DNA of 64,000 nt, from contig NZ_KB905370.1 in assembly GCF_000378985.1 (NCBI RefSeq), forward strand, positions 3,865,342 through 3,929,341, given 5' to 3'. Position 1 is the stretch's first letter, and each line of letters starts with the position of its first letter. The notes beneath the pieces were generated by a model that was not told the origin of the DNA, searched no databases, and saw only the letters and a program-made list of their open reading frames with translations. Positions 45,679-54,707 of this stretch are shown here, in pieces. This DNA comes from Ensifer sp. BR816 (GTDB lineage Bacteria; Pseudomonadota; Alphaproteobacteria; Rhizobiales; Rhizobiaceae). Both the position numbers and the translations under genes were made by a program.

Positions 45679-46959
45679 ATGACAATTTTGCTCGGATCGA
45701 TTGCCGACGACTACACGGGCGCCTCCGACCTCGCCAACACCCTGACGAAGAACGGGCTCAGGACCGTGCAGACGGTCGGCATTCCCGATCCGGCACTCGC
45801 CCTGCCGGAGGTCGACGCGGTGGTCGTCTCGCTGAAGATCCGCTCCGTCGCCGCCGACGAGGCCGTCGCTGCGGCAGGCAAGGCGGACCGCTGGCTGCGC
45901 GACCGCGGCGCCGCCCACGTCCTCTACAAGATCTGCTCGACCTTCGATTCCACCGACCAGGGCAATATCGGCCCGGTGACGGAGGCCCTGAGCCGAGCCG
46001 CCGGTTGCGGTATCGTGCTCGTCACGCCGGCCTTTCCGGAAACCGGCCGGACGGTCTATCTCGGCCATCTTTTCGTCAATGGCCAGCCGCTCAGCGAAAG
46101 CCCGCTCAAGGATCACCCGCTCAATCCGATGCGTGACGCCAATCTGGTGCGCGTCATGGGCCGGCAGTCGCACGGCCACGTCGGTGTCGTCGATCTGGCG
46201 ACGATCATGGCCGGCCCCGCCGCCGTAAGGGCCCGGCTCGACGCCCTGCGCGCCGAGGGGCTTTCCGCCGCCATTGCCGACGCAATCTCGGAGCGCGACC
46301 TCGAAACGCTCGGCGAGGTGGCGCTGCAGACGCCGGTATCGACCGGCGCCTCCGGCCTTGGGCTCGGCCTCGCCCGTGCCATCGTGCGCTCCGGTCGCGC
46401 TTCTTCGGCAGGCACCACGACGACGGACGCCGTGCGCCCCGTCGGCGGGCTTGCCGCCATTGTCGCCGGCAGCTGCTCGGCAGCAACGCTGCGGCAGCTC
46501 GATATTGCCGAACGCTCCATGCCGGTGCTGCGGCTCGACACCGAGAAGCTGCTCAGCGGATCCGACGAAATTGCCGCGGCGATCGCCTGGGCCGGCGAGC
46601 GGATTGCCGATGGGCCCGTGGCCATTGCCGCAAGCGCGTCACCCGAGGTCGTTTCACACCTGCAGTCTCAATACGGCCGGGAGGCGTCCGGTCACGCCAT
46701 CGAAACCGCGACCGCAACCATCGCCAGCGAACTGGTGGCGCGCGGCGTCAAGCGCCTCGTCGTCGCTGGCGGCGAGACCTCCGGTGCGACGGTCGACAGG
46801 CTCGCCATCCCCGCCTTCCTGATCGGCCCCGAGATCGCTCCCGGCGTGCCGGTGCTTCGCACGGTCGGCAATGCTCAGGGCGACATGCTGCTGGCGCTGA
46901 AGTCCGGCAATTTCGGCGGCGACGATTTCTTCGCCGCGGCACTGGCGATGATGCGGTGA
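45679..46959 (+). CDS. otnK: 3-oxo-tetronate kinase (DUF1537 family)
   Basis: OtnK phosphorylates 3-oxo-tetronate at C4 with ATP. The 426-residue protein begins with the family mark GSIADDYTGASDLANTL, then YKICSTFDSTDQGNIGP, and has the C-terminal nucleotide-binding segment VVAGGETSGATV. It is the last gene of the rightward run and is followed by a strong GC-rich stem-loop. OtnC (opposite strand) takes the product. Confidence 0.88.
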   Translation: MTILLGSIADDYTGASDLANTLTKNGLRTVQTVGIPDPALALPEVDAVVVSLKIRSVAADEAVAAAGKADRWLRDRGAAHVLYKICSTFDSTDQGNIGPVTEALSRAAGCGIVLVTPAFPETGRTVYLGHLFVNGQPLSESPLKDHPLNPMRDANLVRVMGRQSHGHVGVVDLATIMAGPAAVRARLDALRAEGLSAAIADAISERDLETLGEVALQTPVSTGASGLGLGLARAIVRSGRASSAGTTTTDAVRPVGGLAAIVAGSCSAATLRQLDIAERSMPVLRLDTEKLLSGSDEIAAAIAWAGERIADGPVAIAASASPEVVSHLQSQYGREASGHAIETATATIASELVARGVKRLVVAGGETSGATVDRLAIPAFLIGPEIAPGVPVLRTVGNAQGDMLLALKSGNFGGDDFFAAALAMMR

Positions 46960-46960
46960 G

Positions 46961-47002
46961 AAAGCCCCTCCCCGACCCCTCCCCACGGGTGGGAGGGGCT
47001 TT
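46961..47002. terminator. GC-rich stem-loop after otnK, part of a CT-rich repeat
   Basis: AAAGCCCCTCCC (46961-46972) pairs perfectly with GGGAGGGGCTTT (46991-47002). A second internal pairing (CCCCTCCC with GGGAGGGG) is also possible. The stem starts 2 bases after the otnK stop. It looks like a terminator built from a dispersed palindromic repeat; a related copy lies at 47089-47124. Confidence 0.6.
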
Positions 47003-47088
47003 GGCGCCCGCGGCAATCGCATGCCAATTTCAACGATCGGATCAGGCTGAAGTCTTCGAATGGACACGGAGGCGGTGCGGCAGGTCAG

Positions 47089-47124
47089 CCCCTCCCACCT
47101 TTGGGGAAGGATTGAGGAGGGGGG
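47089..47124. repeat. Second copy of the CT-rich palindromic repeat
   Basis: CCCCTCCC (47089-47096) faces GGAGGGGGG (47116-47124), with the interior CACCTTTGGGGAAGGATTGA. The pattern resembles the stem after otnK, separated by about 90 bases. It may terminate the leftward DUF930 gene, which ends at 47167. Confidence 0.5.
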
Positions 47125-47166
47125 AAATCTGTACGCCTGCCACTTTCCATGTCGCGTCGTCCAGCC

Positions 47167-48108
47167 TCAATCCTTCGGCAGCTGGCGAACGGCCCACTCG
47201 CTTTTCGGGATTGCCTTGCCGATGGCGAAGCTGAAGGAGGCGACCGACGTCGTCTCCGGATTGACCTCGCATTTGAAGTCGACCGCATACCATTTCGATC
47301 GGCTGCGGAAGGCTCCGCCGCTAGCGTTGAGACCGGAAGCCGAAACCAAACCGCCAACGGGGCCGAAGGGCACAAGCATATCTGGAAAGGCATCCGGCCT
47401 CTGACGGCGTATCTGTTCGAGCGCCTCGATGGTACAAAGCTGCACGATGCGGCGCTTCGGCGGCAGCCTGCCGATCGCCTGTTTGACGCGCGGATCGGAT
47501 AGCGCATCCTTGGAATAGAGTTGCTTCGCCTGAACGAGGGCGCTCACCTGCTGCTCCGATGCAGCCTCTGCGGGCTTTTGCGCGGCATCCGCCTTCGCTT
47601 CTTCCACCGCGGGCTTCTCCGCCGGTACAGGCGCGCTTTGAACCGCCGGCGCAGCATCGCCCGCCTCGTTCACCGCGTCCTCTGTATCGACGTGCAACTC
47701 GGCCAATGCTGCCGTCTTTGTCTCGGACGGCTTGGCGGCGCTCTCCGGCTTGGCGGAGGCGGGGCTGGCCTGCTCTGGGGCTGGTTGCGGCGTCTCCGGT
47801 TTACTCGGCGCTGCGGGCGGCAATTGCGGCTGGACCGGTTCTTTCTTGTCGGGCTCAGCCGAGGCGGATTCAAACACTTGCGGCTGCGATCGAGACGGCT
47901 GGACTTTTGCCTCGTTCGGCTTCTCTTGAGGTTTCTCCGTGCGCTTCGGCGGTGGAACGAGCTCGACATTGATGCTCTCGTCCTTCGCCGGCGCGGAATG
48001 CTCGGGCAGCCGGACCAGCAGCAGGAACGCCAGCGCCAGATGCAAGGCGATCGAGGTCGGAATGCCCCACCCGGTTTCTCCCCACATTGTTCTGGCCGTC
48101 TGCAGCAT
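47167..48108 (-). CDS. DUF930 protein with TonB-like N-terminal half
   Basis: The 313-residue protein has one N-terminal membrane segment (SIALHLALAFLLLVRL), then about 150 residues rich in Pro, Ala, Glu and Lys as in TonB or TolA spacers. The C-terminal DUF930 domain is recognisable by LCTIEALEQIRRQRPDAFPD and GGAFRSRSKWYAVDFKCEVN. A periplasm-spanning role is plausible; its function is unknown. The start lacks a strong SD. Confidence 0.75.
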   Translation of the reverse strand: MLQTARTMWGETGWGIPTSIALHLALAFLLLVRLPEHSAPAKDESINVELVPPPKRTEKPQEKPNEAKVQPSRSQPQVFESASAEPDKKEPVQPQLPPAAPSKPETPQPAPEQASPASAKPESAAKPSETKTAALAELHVDTEDAVNEAGDAAPAVQSAPVPAEKPAVEEAKADAAQKPAEAASEQQVSALVQAKQLYSKDALSDPRVKQAIGRLPPKRRIVQLCTIEALEQIRRQRPDAFPDMLVPFGPVGGLVSASGLNASGGAFRSRSKWYAVDFKCEVNPETTSVASFSFAIGKAIPKSEWAVRQLPKD

Positions 48109-48188
48109 TGCTCAATGGATCACGGACTCGATCGCCTGAACCTAAGAGCTTGATGGCCCCGCAACAAGGGCACAGGCGACAATGTCCG

Positions 48189-48680
48189 CTACGCGTATTC
48201 GACCCGGTAGGGCGTGTCGAAGAAATGTTCCTCGAGGTTGCAGCCTTCGCCGCCGCGGTCGACGACGACGAAATCGGAGACGCCGTAGAGCGGCGTCAGA
48301 ATGCCGTGCCAGACATTGCGGGCGATGTTGACGCCCTGGCCGGGCGCCGTCTCAAAGGCGATCGGTTCGCCCGGCCTGCCACCCTCATCCGGAGCGACCA
48401 CGACAAGAAAGGCGTTCTCCGTCAGCGGCACGAAGGCCTGGCTGCCAAGCGGGTGGCGCTCCACCATCTTCAGCGGCACTGGAATTTCGTAGGGCTCGCC
48501 GCGCAGCAGGCTGATCAGGGCGCGCGCCTCCGGCCCGGTCGTTTCGACCGTTGCGAGATCGTGGTAGCGGATGCATTTGCCCGCGTTGATCGGGAAGCTT
48601 CTTGCCTCGTCGACTTCGATGACGTCGCCGAAGGGGGCGAACTCGGCCCGCGACAGGGGCCGGATCGGCAGGGATTTCAT
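48189..48680 (-). CDS. allA: Ureidoglycolate lyase
   Basis: AllA splits ureidoglycolate into glyoxylate and urea, the last step of allantoin breakdown. The 163-residue cupin-like protein has the start SLPIRPLSRAEFAPFGDVIE and the metal/active-site region NIARNVWHGILTPL. GGGAGGAAATGCG precedes the start at 48680. It follows the glycerate kinase gene by 40 bases on the same strand, so glyoxylate made here can pass straight into the gcl route. Confidence 0.9.
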   Translation of the reverse strand: MKSLPIRPLSRAEFAPFGDVIEVDEARSFPINAGKCIRYHDLATVETTGPEARALISLLRGEPYEIPVPLKMVERHPLGSQAFVPLTENAFLVVVAPDEGGRPGEPIAFETAPGQGVNIARNVWHGILTPLYGVSDFVVVDRGGEGCNLEEHFFDTPYRVEYA

Positions 48681-48720
48681 CGCATTTCCTCCCATCTGTT
48701 GTCGTTTGCTCCGGCCGCGC

Positions 48721-49989
48721 TCATTGGATCAGCATCGCCCGGAAGTCGTTGACGTTGGTGCCGGTTGGCCCCGGCTTGAAAAGGTCGCCGAGCGCATCGA
48801 AGGCCGACCAGCTGTCGTTGCACTGAAGCAGCGCCGCCGCATCGATCCGCTGCTTCAGCAGCCGGCCGATCGTCGTGTCGTCGGCAAAGGCGCCGGCATT
48901 GTCTTCCGAACCATCGATACCATCCGTGTCGGCAGCGAGCGCCGAAATGCCGCCAACGCCGTCGATGCCGAGGGCGAGCGACAGCAGGAACTCGCTGTTG
49001 CGGCCGCCCCTGCCGGCGCCGTTCACCGTCACGGTGGTTTCGCCGCCGGAAAGCACGACCACCGGCTTGCTGAAAGGTCGGCTTCGGGTCGCCACCTCGC
49101 GGGCGATCGCGGCATGGACGAGCCCGACATCGCGCGCTTCGCCCTCGATCGAATCCGAAAGAATGATCGCCTCGACGCCGGCAGCGCGCGCCTCCGCCGC
49201 AGCCGCCTCCAGCGAGACGCCGGCCGATGCGATCAGTCGAACTTCATTCCGACCGAAGCACGGATCGTCAGGTCTTGGCGCATCCGCCGCTTCGCTCGCC
49301 AGCCACGCGTGGACGCGTTCCGGCAGCGCCAGACGGTAGCGCTCGATGATCTTCAATGCATCAGCGCGCGTAGTCTCGTCGGCAATCGTCGGGCCGGAGG
49401 CGACCAATGCCGGATCGTCGCCGGGAATGTCGGAAACGACGAGCGACACGACACGTGCCGGATGGGCTGCGGCGGCCAGCCGCCCGCCCTTGATCATCGA
49501 GACATGCTTGCGTACGGCATTCATCGCCCGGATCGGCGCGCCCGAAGCGAGCAGCGCGCGGTTGACGGCGATCTCGTCCTCGAGCGAGAGCCCATGCGGC
49601 GGCGACGGCAGCAGCGCCGAACCGCCGCCGCAGATCAGCGCAATGACGAAGTCGTCCTCGGTGAGGCCGCTGACCTCGGAAAGCAGTCGTTTCGAGGCCC
49701 GTAGCCCGCTTTCGTCCGGCAAGGGATGCGAGGCTTCCAGAACGGCGATATGCCGGCAGGTAGCGCCGAAACCGTAGCGCGTCACGACGGCGCCGCTGAA
49801 CGGCCCCTGCCACAGCGCCTCGAAGGCCTGCGCCATCTGTGCGGCACCCTTGCCGGCGCCGATGACGACGGTGCGGCCCTTCGGCGGTTCCGGCAGGTTG
49901 GCGGCGATGACACGCTCCGGATCGGCGGCAGCGACCGCCGAGTTGAACAACACTTCCAGGAATTGACGCGGATCGGCAATGGCGGCCAT
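48721..49989 (-). CDS. Glycerate kinase, MOFRL/DUF4147 type
   Basis: This enzyme phosphorylates D-glycerate, probably to 2-phosphoglycerate. The 422-residue protein has the N-terminal VVIGAGKGAAQMAQAFEALW, ALICGGGSALLPSPP, and the C-terminal MOFRL region with VLSGGETTVTVNGAGRGGRN. The start at 49989 has CGGGAGGAAAA directly upstream. It is the fourth gene of the gcl-hyi-glxR-kinase-allA order. Confidence 0.9.
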   Translation of the reverse strand: MAAIADPRQFLEVLFNSAVAAADPERVIAANLPEPPKGRTVVIGAGKGAAQMAQAFEALWQGPFSGAVVTRYGFGATCRHIAVLEASHPLPDESGLRASKRLLSEVSGLTEDDFVIALICGGGSALLPSPPHGLSLEDEIAVNRALLASGAPIRAMNAVRKHVSMIKGGRLAAAAHPARVVSLVVSDIPGDDPALVASGPTIADETTRADALKIIERYRLALPERVHAWLASEAADAPRPDDPCFGRNEVRLIASAGVSLEAAAAEARAAGVEAIILSDSIEGEARDVGLVHAAIAREVATRSRPFSKPVVVLSGGETTVTVNGAGRGGRNSEFLLSLALGIDGVGGISALAADTDGIDGSEDNAGAFADDTTIGRLLKQRIDAAALLQCNDSWSAFDALGDLFKPGPTGTNVNDFRAMLIQ

Positions 49990-50105
49990 TTTTCCTCCCG
50001 TTGGCAAAGGCCCGGGCGGCGGCTCCTCCTTCCGCCGCCCGGATGCATGATTGCCGCAGTGGATGGGGACGCCCGCCCGGCCGATCATGCGCTTTTCTTA
50101 AAATC

Positions 50106-50990
50106 TCAGGCGACCTCGTGGTTCGCCATGCGCTCGAGCGCCCGGACCAGACCGGAATGGTCGAGCCCGCTGTCGCCATTGGCGGCGCAGTTGTTGAAGA
50201 GCTCCTGCGTCGCCGCCGTGTTCGGCAGCGAGATGCCAAGGCTCTTCGCCCCCTGCAGCGCCAGGTTCAGATCCTTCTGGTGCAGCGAGATCCGGAAGCC
50301 CGGCTCGAAGGTCCGCTTGATCATCCGATCGCCATGCACCTCGAGAATGCGCGAGGAGGCAAAGCCGCCCATCAGCGCCTCGCGGACGCGGGCCGGGTCG
50401 GCGCCCGCCTTCGAGGCGAAGACCAGCGCCTCGGAAACCGCCTCGATCGTCAGCGCGACGATGATCTGGTTGGCAACCTTGGTGACCTGCCCGTCGCCGC
50501 AATCGCCGACAAGGGTGATGTTCTTGCCCATCAGCTTGAAGAGCGGCAAGGCACGCTCGAAGGAGTCCGGCGCGCCGCCGGCCATGATGCTGAGCGTGGC
50601 ATTCCTGGCACCGACCTCACCGCCGGAAACCGGCGCGTCGATGTATTCCGCCCCGGTTTCGCGGATCTTCCTGGCGAATTCCTTCGTCTCGATCGGCGAG
50701 ATCGAGCTCATGTCGATGACCAGCTTGCCCTTGCCGAGACCGTAAGAAACGCCGTTCTCGCCGAAGAGGACATCCTTCACTTCCGGCGTATCCGGCAGCA
50801 TCAGGATGATGGTGTCGACGGTCTCGGCGAGCGCCTTCGGCGTCTCGACGAACCGCAGGCCATGATCGAGCAGTTCCTGGCGCGGCGGGATGGCGAATTT
50901 CGAGGTGATGATGGTGTGGCCCGCATCCTGCAGGTGGCGCGCCATCGGCGTCCCCATGATGCCCAGTCCGATAAAGCCGATAGATGCCAT
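50106..50990 (-). CDS. glxR: Tartronate semialdehyde reductase
   Basis: GlxR reduces tartronate semialdehyde to D-glycerate with NAD(P)H. The 294-residue protein has the Rossmann motif IGFIGLGIMGTPMARHL, DMSSISPIETKEFARKI, the substrate segment DAPVSGGEVGARNATLSIM and the catalytic Lys in VTKVANQIIVALT. It lies 35 bases after hyi. Its paralogue ltnD is in the tetronate operon of this window. Confidence 0.92.
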   Translation of the reverse strand: MASIGFIGLGIMGTPMARHLQDAGHTIITSKFAIPPRQELLDHGLRFVETPKALAETVDTIILMLPDTPEVKDVLFGENGVSYGLGKGKLVIDMSSISPIETKEFARKIRETGAEYIDAPVSGGEVGARNATLSIMAGGAPDSFERALPLFKLMGKNITLVGDCGDGQVTKVANQIIVALTIEAVSEALVFASKAGADPARVREALMGGFASSRILEVHGDRMIKRTFEPGFRISLHQKDLNLALQGAKSLGISLPNTAATQELFNNCAANGDSGLDHSGLVRALERMANHEVA

Positions 50991-51025
50991 TGTGCTTAGC
51001 TCCTGATCTTGATGATGTCTGCGGA

Positions 51026-51811
51026 TTAGTTGCGCTTGCGCTCGGCTCCGAGCCAGCCGAGCCCCTCCGCCGTGGTCGCGCGCGGCTTGTACTCGCAACC
51101 GATCCAGCCCTCGTAACCGGCTGCTTCCAGCGCGTCGAAAACGAAGGGGTAGTTGATCTCGCCGGTACCCGGCTCGTTGCGGCCCGGATTGTCGGCGAGT
51201 TGGATATGGGCGATCCGGTCCGAATGGCGCTTATAGGCGCCGATCAGTTCGCCCTCGGTCCGCTGCTGGTGGTAGAGGTCGTACTGGATGAACAGGTTAT
51301 CGCTGCCGACCTCTTCGATGATCGCGGCCGCCTGCCCCACCGTATTGAGATAAAAGCCGGGAATGTCGAAGCGGTTGATCGGCTCCATCAGGAGGCGGAT
51401 GCCCTGCTTGCCGAGTTCGCTCGCCGCGAGCCTCAGATTGGCGACAAGGGTCGTGCGCAGCACGCTGTCCGGCACGCCGTCCGGCGCGATGCCGACGAGG
51501 CAATTGACCTGCTTGCAGTCCAGCGCCGTCGCGTAATCGATGGCGCTCGCAACACCCCGACGAAATTCGTCGATCCGGTCCGGCAGGATGGCAATGCCGC
51601 GTTCACCGCGCGCCCAGTCGCCGGCGGGAAGGTTGTGAAGAACCTGCGTCAGGCGGTGGCGATCGAGCGCGGCACGCAGGGCCATTTTCTCGAATTCGTA
51701 GGGAAACAGATATTCCACGCCTTCAAAACCGGCCTTGGCCGCAAGCGCAAAGCGGTCGAGGAACGGCGCCTCGTTGAACAGCATGGTCAGGTTTGCCGCA
51801 AATTTCGGCAT
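51026..51811 (-). CDS. hyi: Hydroxypyruvate isomerase
   Basis: Hyi interconverts hydroxypyruvate and tartronate semialdehyde. The 261-residue TIM-barrel protein starts MPKFAANLTMLFNEAPFLDR and has LLMEPINRFDIPGFYLN and QYDLYHQQRTEGEL for metal binding. It is placed between gcl and glxR, as in E. coli-type glyoxylate operons, which distinguishes it from the similar OtnI. Confidence 0.9.
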   Translation of the reverse strand: MPKFAANLTMLFNEAPFLDRFALAAKAGFEGVEYLFPYEFEKMALRAALDRHRLTQVLHNLPAGDWARGERGIAILPDRIDEFRRGVASAIDYATALDCKQVNCLVGIAPDGVPDSVLRTTLVANLRLAASELGKQGIRLLMEPINRFDIPGFYLNTVGQAAAIIEEVGSDNLFIQYDLYHQQRTEGELIGAYKRHSDRIAHIQLADNPGRNEPGTGEINYPFVFDALEAAGYEGWIGCEYKPRATTAEGLGWLGAERKRN

Positions 51812-51881
51812 GCGGTTACTCCTCTTGGAAGCTGAAGCGAATGGGGCGGGAAGGGCCTTCCTGATCCCGCTCTGGTGATTT

Positions 51882-53666
51882 TCAGTCGAGCAGGGCGGCG
51901 ATCGCGGTCGGCGCATCCTCGCCGCGCTCGGCAAGTTCCTCGAACTCGACGACCGCGTTGATGTCGGCGCCCATGGCGATGTTCGTGACGCGCTCGAGGA
52001 TGAATTCGATGACGACTGGCACCTGGTGTTCCTCCATCAGGGCCTGCGCCCGTTCGAAGGCATCGGCGAACTCATTGGGGCTCTTGACCCGGATCGCCTT
52101 GCAGCCGAGGCCCTCGGCAACGGCGACATGATCGACGCCGTAGCCCTTCTCCGCGTCGCCGCCGGCATTGATGTTGTCGAAGGCGAGGCTCACCTCGAAA
52201 TCCATGTCGAAGCCGCGCTGGGCCTGGCGGATCAGACCGAGATAGGAGTTGTTGACGACGACATGCAGGTAGGGGAGCTTGTGCTGCGCCCCGACTGCGA
52301 GTTCTTCGATCAGGAACTGGAAGTCATAGTCGCCGGAAAGCGCGACGATCGGCCGGTTCGGATCCGCGGCGCGGACGCCGAGCGCTGCAGGGAGCGTCCA
52401 GCCGAGCGGCCCGGCCTGGCCGCAATTGATCCAGTTGCGCGGCCTGTAGACATGCAGGAACTGTGCGCCGGCGATCTGGCTCAAGCCGATGGTCGAGACG
52501 TAGCAGGTGTCGCGGCCGAAGGCTTTGTTCATCTCCTCGTAGACGCGCTGGGGTTTCAGGGGCGTCTGGTCGTAATGAGTCTTGCGTAGCATGGTGCTCT
52601 TGCGCTCGCGGCATTCCGCCGCCCAGGCCGACCAATCGCGCAACTTGCCGGCAGTCTTCCATTCGGTTGCGACGTCGAGGAAGAGTTTCAGCGCAGCGCC
52701 CGCATCCGAGACGATGCCGAAATCCGGCGCGAAGACGCGGCCGATCTGCGTCGGTTCGATATCGACATGGATGAACTTGCGCCCCTCCGTATAGGTCGGG
52801 ACATTGCCGGTGTGGCGATTGGCCCAGCGGTTGCCGATGCCGAAGACGAAATCGGAGGCAAGCAACGTCGCATTGCCGTAGCGATGCGAGGTCTGCAGAC
52901 CGCACATGCCGGCCATCAGCGGATGGTCGTCGGGAATCGTGCCCCAGCCCATCAGGGTCGGGATGACCGGAACGCCGGTGATCTCGGCAAATTCGGTGAG
53001 GAGGTCCGACGCATCCGCATTGATGATACCGCCGCCGGCGACGATGAGCGGCCGTTCCGCCGCGTTTAGCATGGCAAGCGCCTTTTCGGCCTGGGCGCGC
53101 GTTGCGGCCGGCTTGTAAGGCGCGAGCGGCTCATAGGTCTCCGGATCGAACTCGATCTCTGCAAGCTGGACGTCGACCGGCAGGTCGATCAGAACCGGAC
53201 CGGGACGGCCCGAGCGCATCAGATGGAAGGCCTTCTGGAAGACGAAGGGAACGAGCGCCGGCTCCATGACCGTGACCGCCCACTTGGTGACCGGCGCGGC
53301 GATCTTGGCGATATCGACTGCCTGGAAATCCTCCTTGTCGAGGCGCGCCCGCGGCGCCTGCCCGGTGATGCAGAGGATCGGGATCGAATCGGCCGAGGCC
53401 GAGTAAAGGCCGGTGATCATATCTGTGCCGGCCGGCCCCGAGGTACCGATGCACACGCCGATATTGCCGTGCTTTGCCCGCGTGAAGCCCTCCGCCATGT
53501 GGGATGCGCCTTCGACGTGGCGGGCAAGAATATGGCGGATCGATCCACGCGCTCTGAGCGCCGAATAGAGCGGATTGATCGCCGCCCCCGGGACGCCGAA
53601 CGCACAATCGATCCCCTCCTTTTCCAGAATATGAACCGCTGCATCGACAGCGCGCATCTTGGCCAT
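51882..53666 (-). CDS. gcl: Glyoxylate carboligase (tartronate semialdehyde synthase)
   Basis: Gcl condenses two glyoxylates to tartronate semialdehyde and CO2 using thiamine diphosphate. The 594-residue protein has the N-terminal segment [16 protein letters not shown] with Val at residue 51, where most thiamine enzymes have Glu; this Val is the known hallmark of Gcl. The cofactor region appears as [33 protein letters not shown] precedes the ATG. It heads the leftward operon and is divergent from the IclR gene. Confidence 0.95.
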   Translation of the reverse strand: MAKMRAVDAAVHILEKEGIDCAFGVPGAAINPLYSALRARGSIRHILARHVEGASHMAEGFTRAKHGNIGVCIGTSGPAGTDMITGLYSASADSIPILCITGQAPRARLDKEDFQAVDIAKIAAPVTKWAVTVMEPALVPFVFQKAFHLMRSGRPGPVLIDLPVDVQLAEIEFDPETYEPLAPYKPAATRAQAEKALAMLNAAERPLIVAGGGIINADASDLLTEFAEITGVPVIPTLMGWGTIPDDHPLMAGMCGLQTSHRYGNATLLASDFVFGIGNRWANRHTGNVPTYTEGRKFIHVDIEPTQIGRVFAPDFGIVSDAGAALKLFLDVATEWKTAGKLRDWSAWAAECRERKSTMLRKTHYDQTPLKPQRVYEEMNKAFGRDTCYVSTIGLSQIAGAQFLHVYRPRNWINCGQAGPLGWTLPAALGVRAADPNRPIVALSGDYDFQFLIEELAVGAQHKLPYLHVVVNNSYLGLIRQAQRGFDMDFEVSLAFDNINAGGDAEKGYGVDHVAVAEGLGCKAIRVKSPNEFADAFERAQALMEEHQVPVVIEFILERVTNIAMGADINAVVEFEELAERGEDAPTAIAALLD

Positions 53667-53684
53667 GGGAACTCCTCCTGTTTA

Positions 53685-53701
53685 ATGGAAACATAATCCA
53701 T
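53685..53701. promoter_or_regulatory. IclR-type operator 1 upstream of gcl
   Basis: ATGGAAACATAATCCAT is a dyad with five-base arms (ATGGA/TCCAT). It starts 19 bases before the gcl ATG in an AT-rich segment. It resembles the TGGAA-TTCCA type of site known for AllR-like IclR proteins. Confidence 0.6.
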
Positions 53702-53724
53702 AATTCATTGTCGTCAACATAAAA

Positions 53725-53741
53725 ATGGAATTAATTGCCAT
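53725..53741. promoter_or_regulatory. IclR-type operator 2 in the gcl/IclR intergenic region
   Basis: ATGGAATTAATTGCCAT is a 17-base dyad of the same shape as operator 1. The two centres are 40 bases apart, close to four helical turns, compatible with binding of an IclR dimer pair on one DNA face. Confidence 0.62.
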
Positions 53742-53840
53742 TATACGGAAATTAACGAAGCAGGACGATCGCAGGCGGCACTGGTCAAAACCGAATGGCG
53801 TCGCTATTGGCTATGAGAGAGACATGACGGGGTATTGGCG

Positions 53841-54671
53841 GTGGCTATCGTATCGGAGCAGACAAAAGGCAAACGCGGCCGGAAGGCGGGCGCCAACGCG
53901 ACGCCCTCCTCGGTCCAGGTGCTCGACCGCAGCCTGGCACTGTTCAGCCTCGTGGCCGATCGCGATGGTTCGACATTGACCGACCTGGCAGACGAGACGG
54001 GGCTGGCGCCGTCGACGATCCATCGCCTGCTGACATCGCTTTCAAGCCACGGCATGGTCGCGCACGATCCCGACACCGGCGAGTGGACGATCGGCGTGAG
54101 GGCCTTCGAGATCGGCAACGCCTTCCTGCGCTTCCGCAAGCTCGGTACGATCAGCCGGCCCTACCTGAAGCGACTGATGGACGAGAGCGGAGAGACCGCC
54201 AATATCGGCATCGAGGACGATGGCGACGTCGTGTTCATCTCGCAGGTCGAAAGCCATGCACCGATGCGGGCCTTCTTCCGCCCCGGACGGCGGGGCCCGA
54301 GCCATGCCTCCGGGATCGGCAAGGCGATTCTTTCGACCTGGTCGGATACCGAGATCGCCAAGACGCTTGGCGGGAGGACCTTGACGCATTTCACCGACCG
54401 GACGCTCGACACGTTGCCGGCGCTGATCCGCGACATCCAGGAGATCCGCAATCGTGGCTGGTCGATCGACGATGAGGAACACACGCTCGGTATGCGCTGC
54501 ATCGCCGCGCCGCTGTTCAACGAATATGGCGAGGCGATCGGCGGCATATCGATATCCGGACCGTCGGTCCGCATCGACGATAAAAAGCTCGACCCGCTTG
54601 GCTCGCTCGTACGCCGGACGGCGGACGAACTGACCCGCGCCATCGGTGGCCACCGTCCCGGGGAGGGGTGA
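53841..54671 (+). CDS. IclR-family regulator of the glyoxylate operon
   Basis: The 276-residue protein has a helix-turn-helix (LADETGLAPSTIHRLLTSLS, about residues 49-68) and the IclR effector domain (SHASGIGKAILSTWSDTEIA, DDEEHTLGMRCIAAPLFNEY). It is divergent from gcl with two dyads between them. Start is uncertain: GTG 53841 fits a GGGG site 8 bases upstream; an in-frame TTG at 53835 is possible. Glyoxylate or allantoin-type effectors are known for AllR relatives. Confidence 0.83.
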   Translation: MAIVSEQTKGKRGRKAGANATPSSVQVLDRSLALFSLVADRDGSTLTDLADETGLAPSTIHRLLTSLSSHGMVAHDPDTGEWTIGVRAFEIGNAFLRFRKLGTISRPYLKRLMDESGETANIGIEDDGDVVFISQVESHAPMRAFFRPGRRGPSHASGIGKAILSTWSDTEIAKTLGGRTLTHFTDRTLDTLPALIRDIQEIRNRGWSIDDEEHTLGMRCIAAPLFNEYGEAIGGISISGPSVRIDDKKLDPLGSLVRRTADELTRAIGGHRPGEG

Positions 54672-54707
54672 GGCGCGGCTCATAACAATGAAACGATGAA
54701 ATGATCT

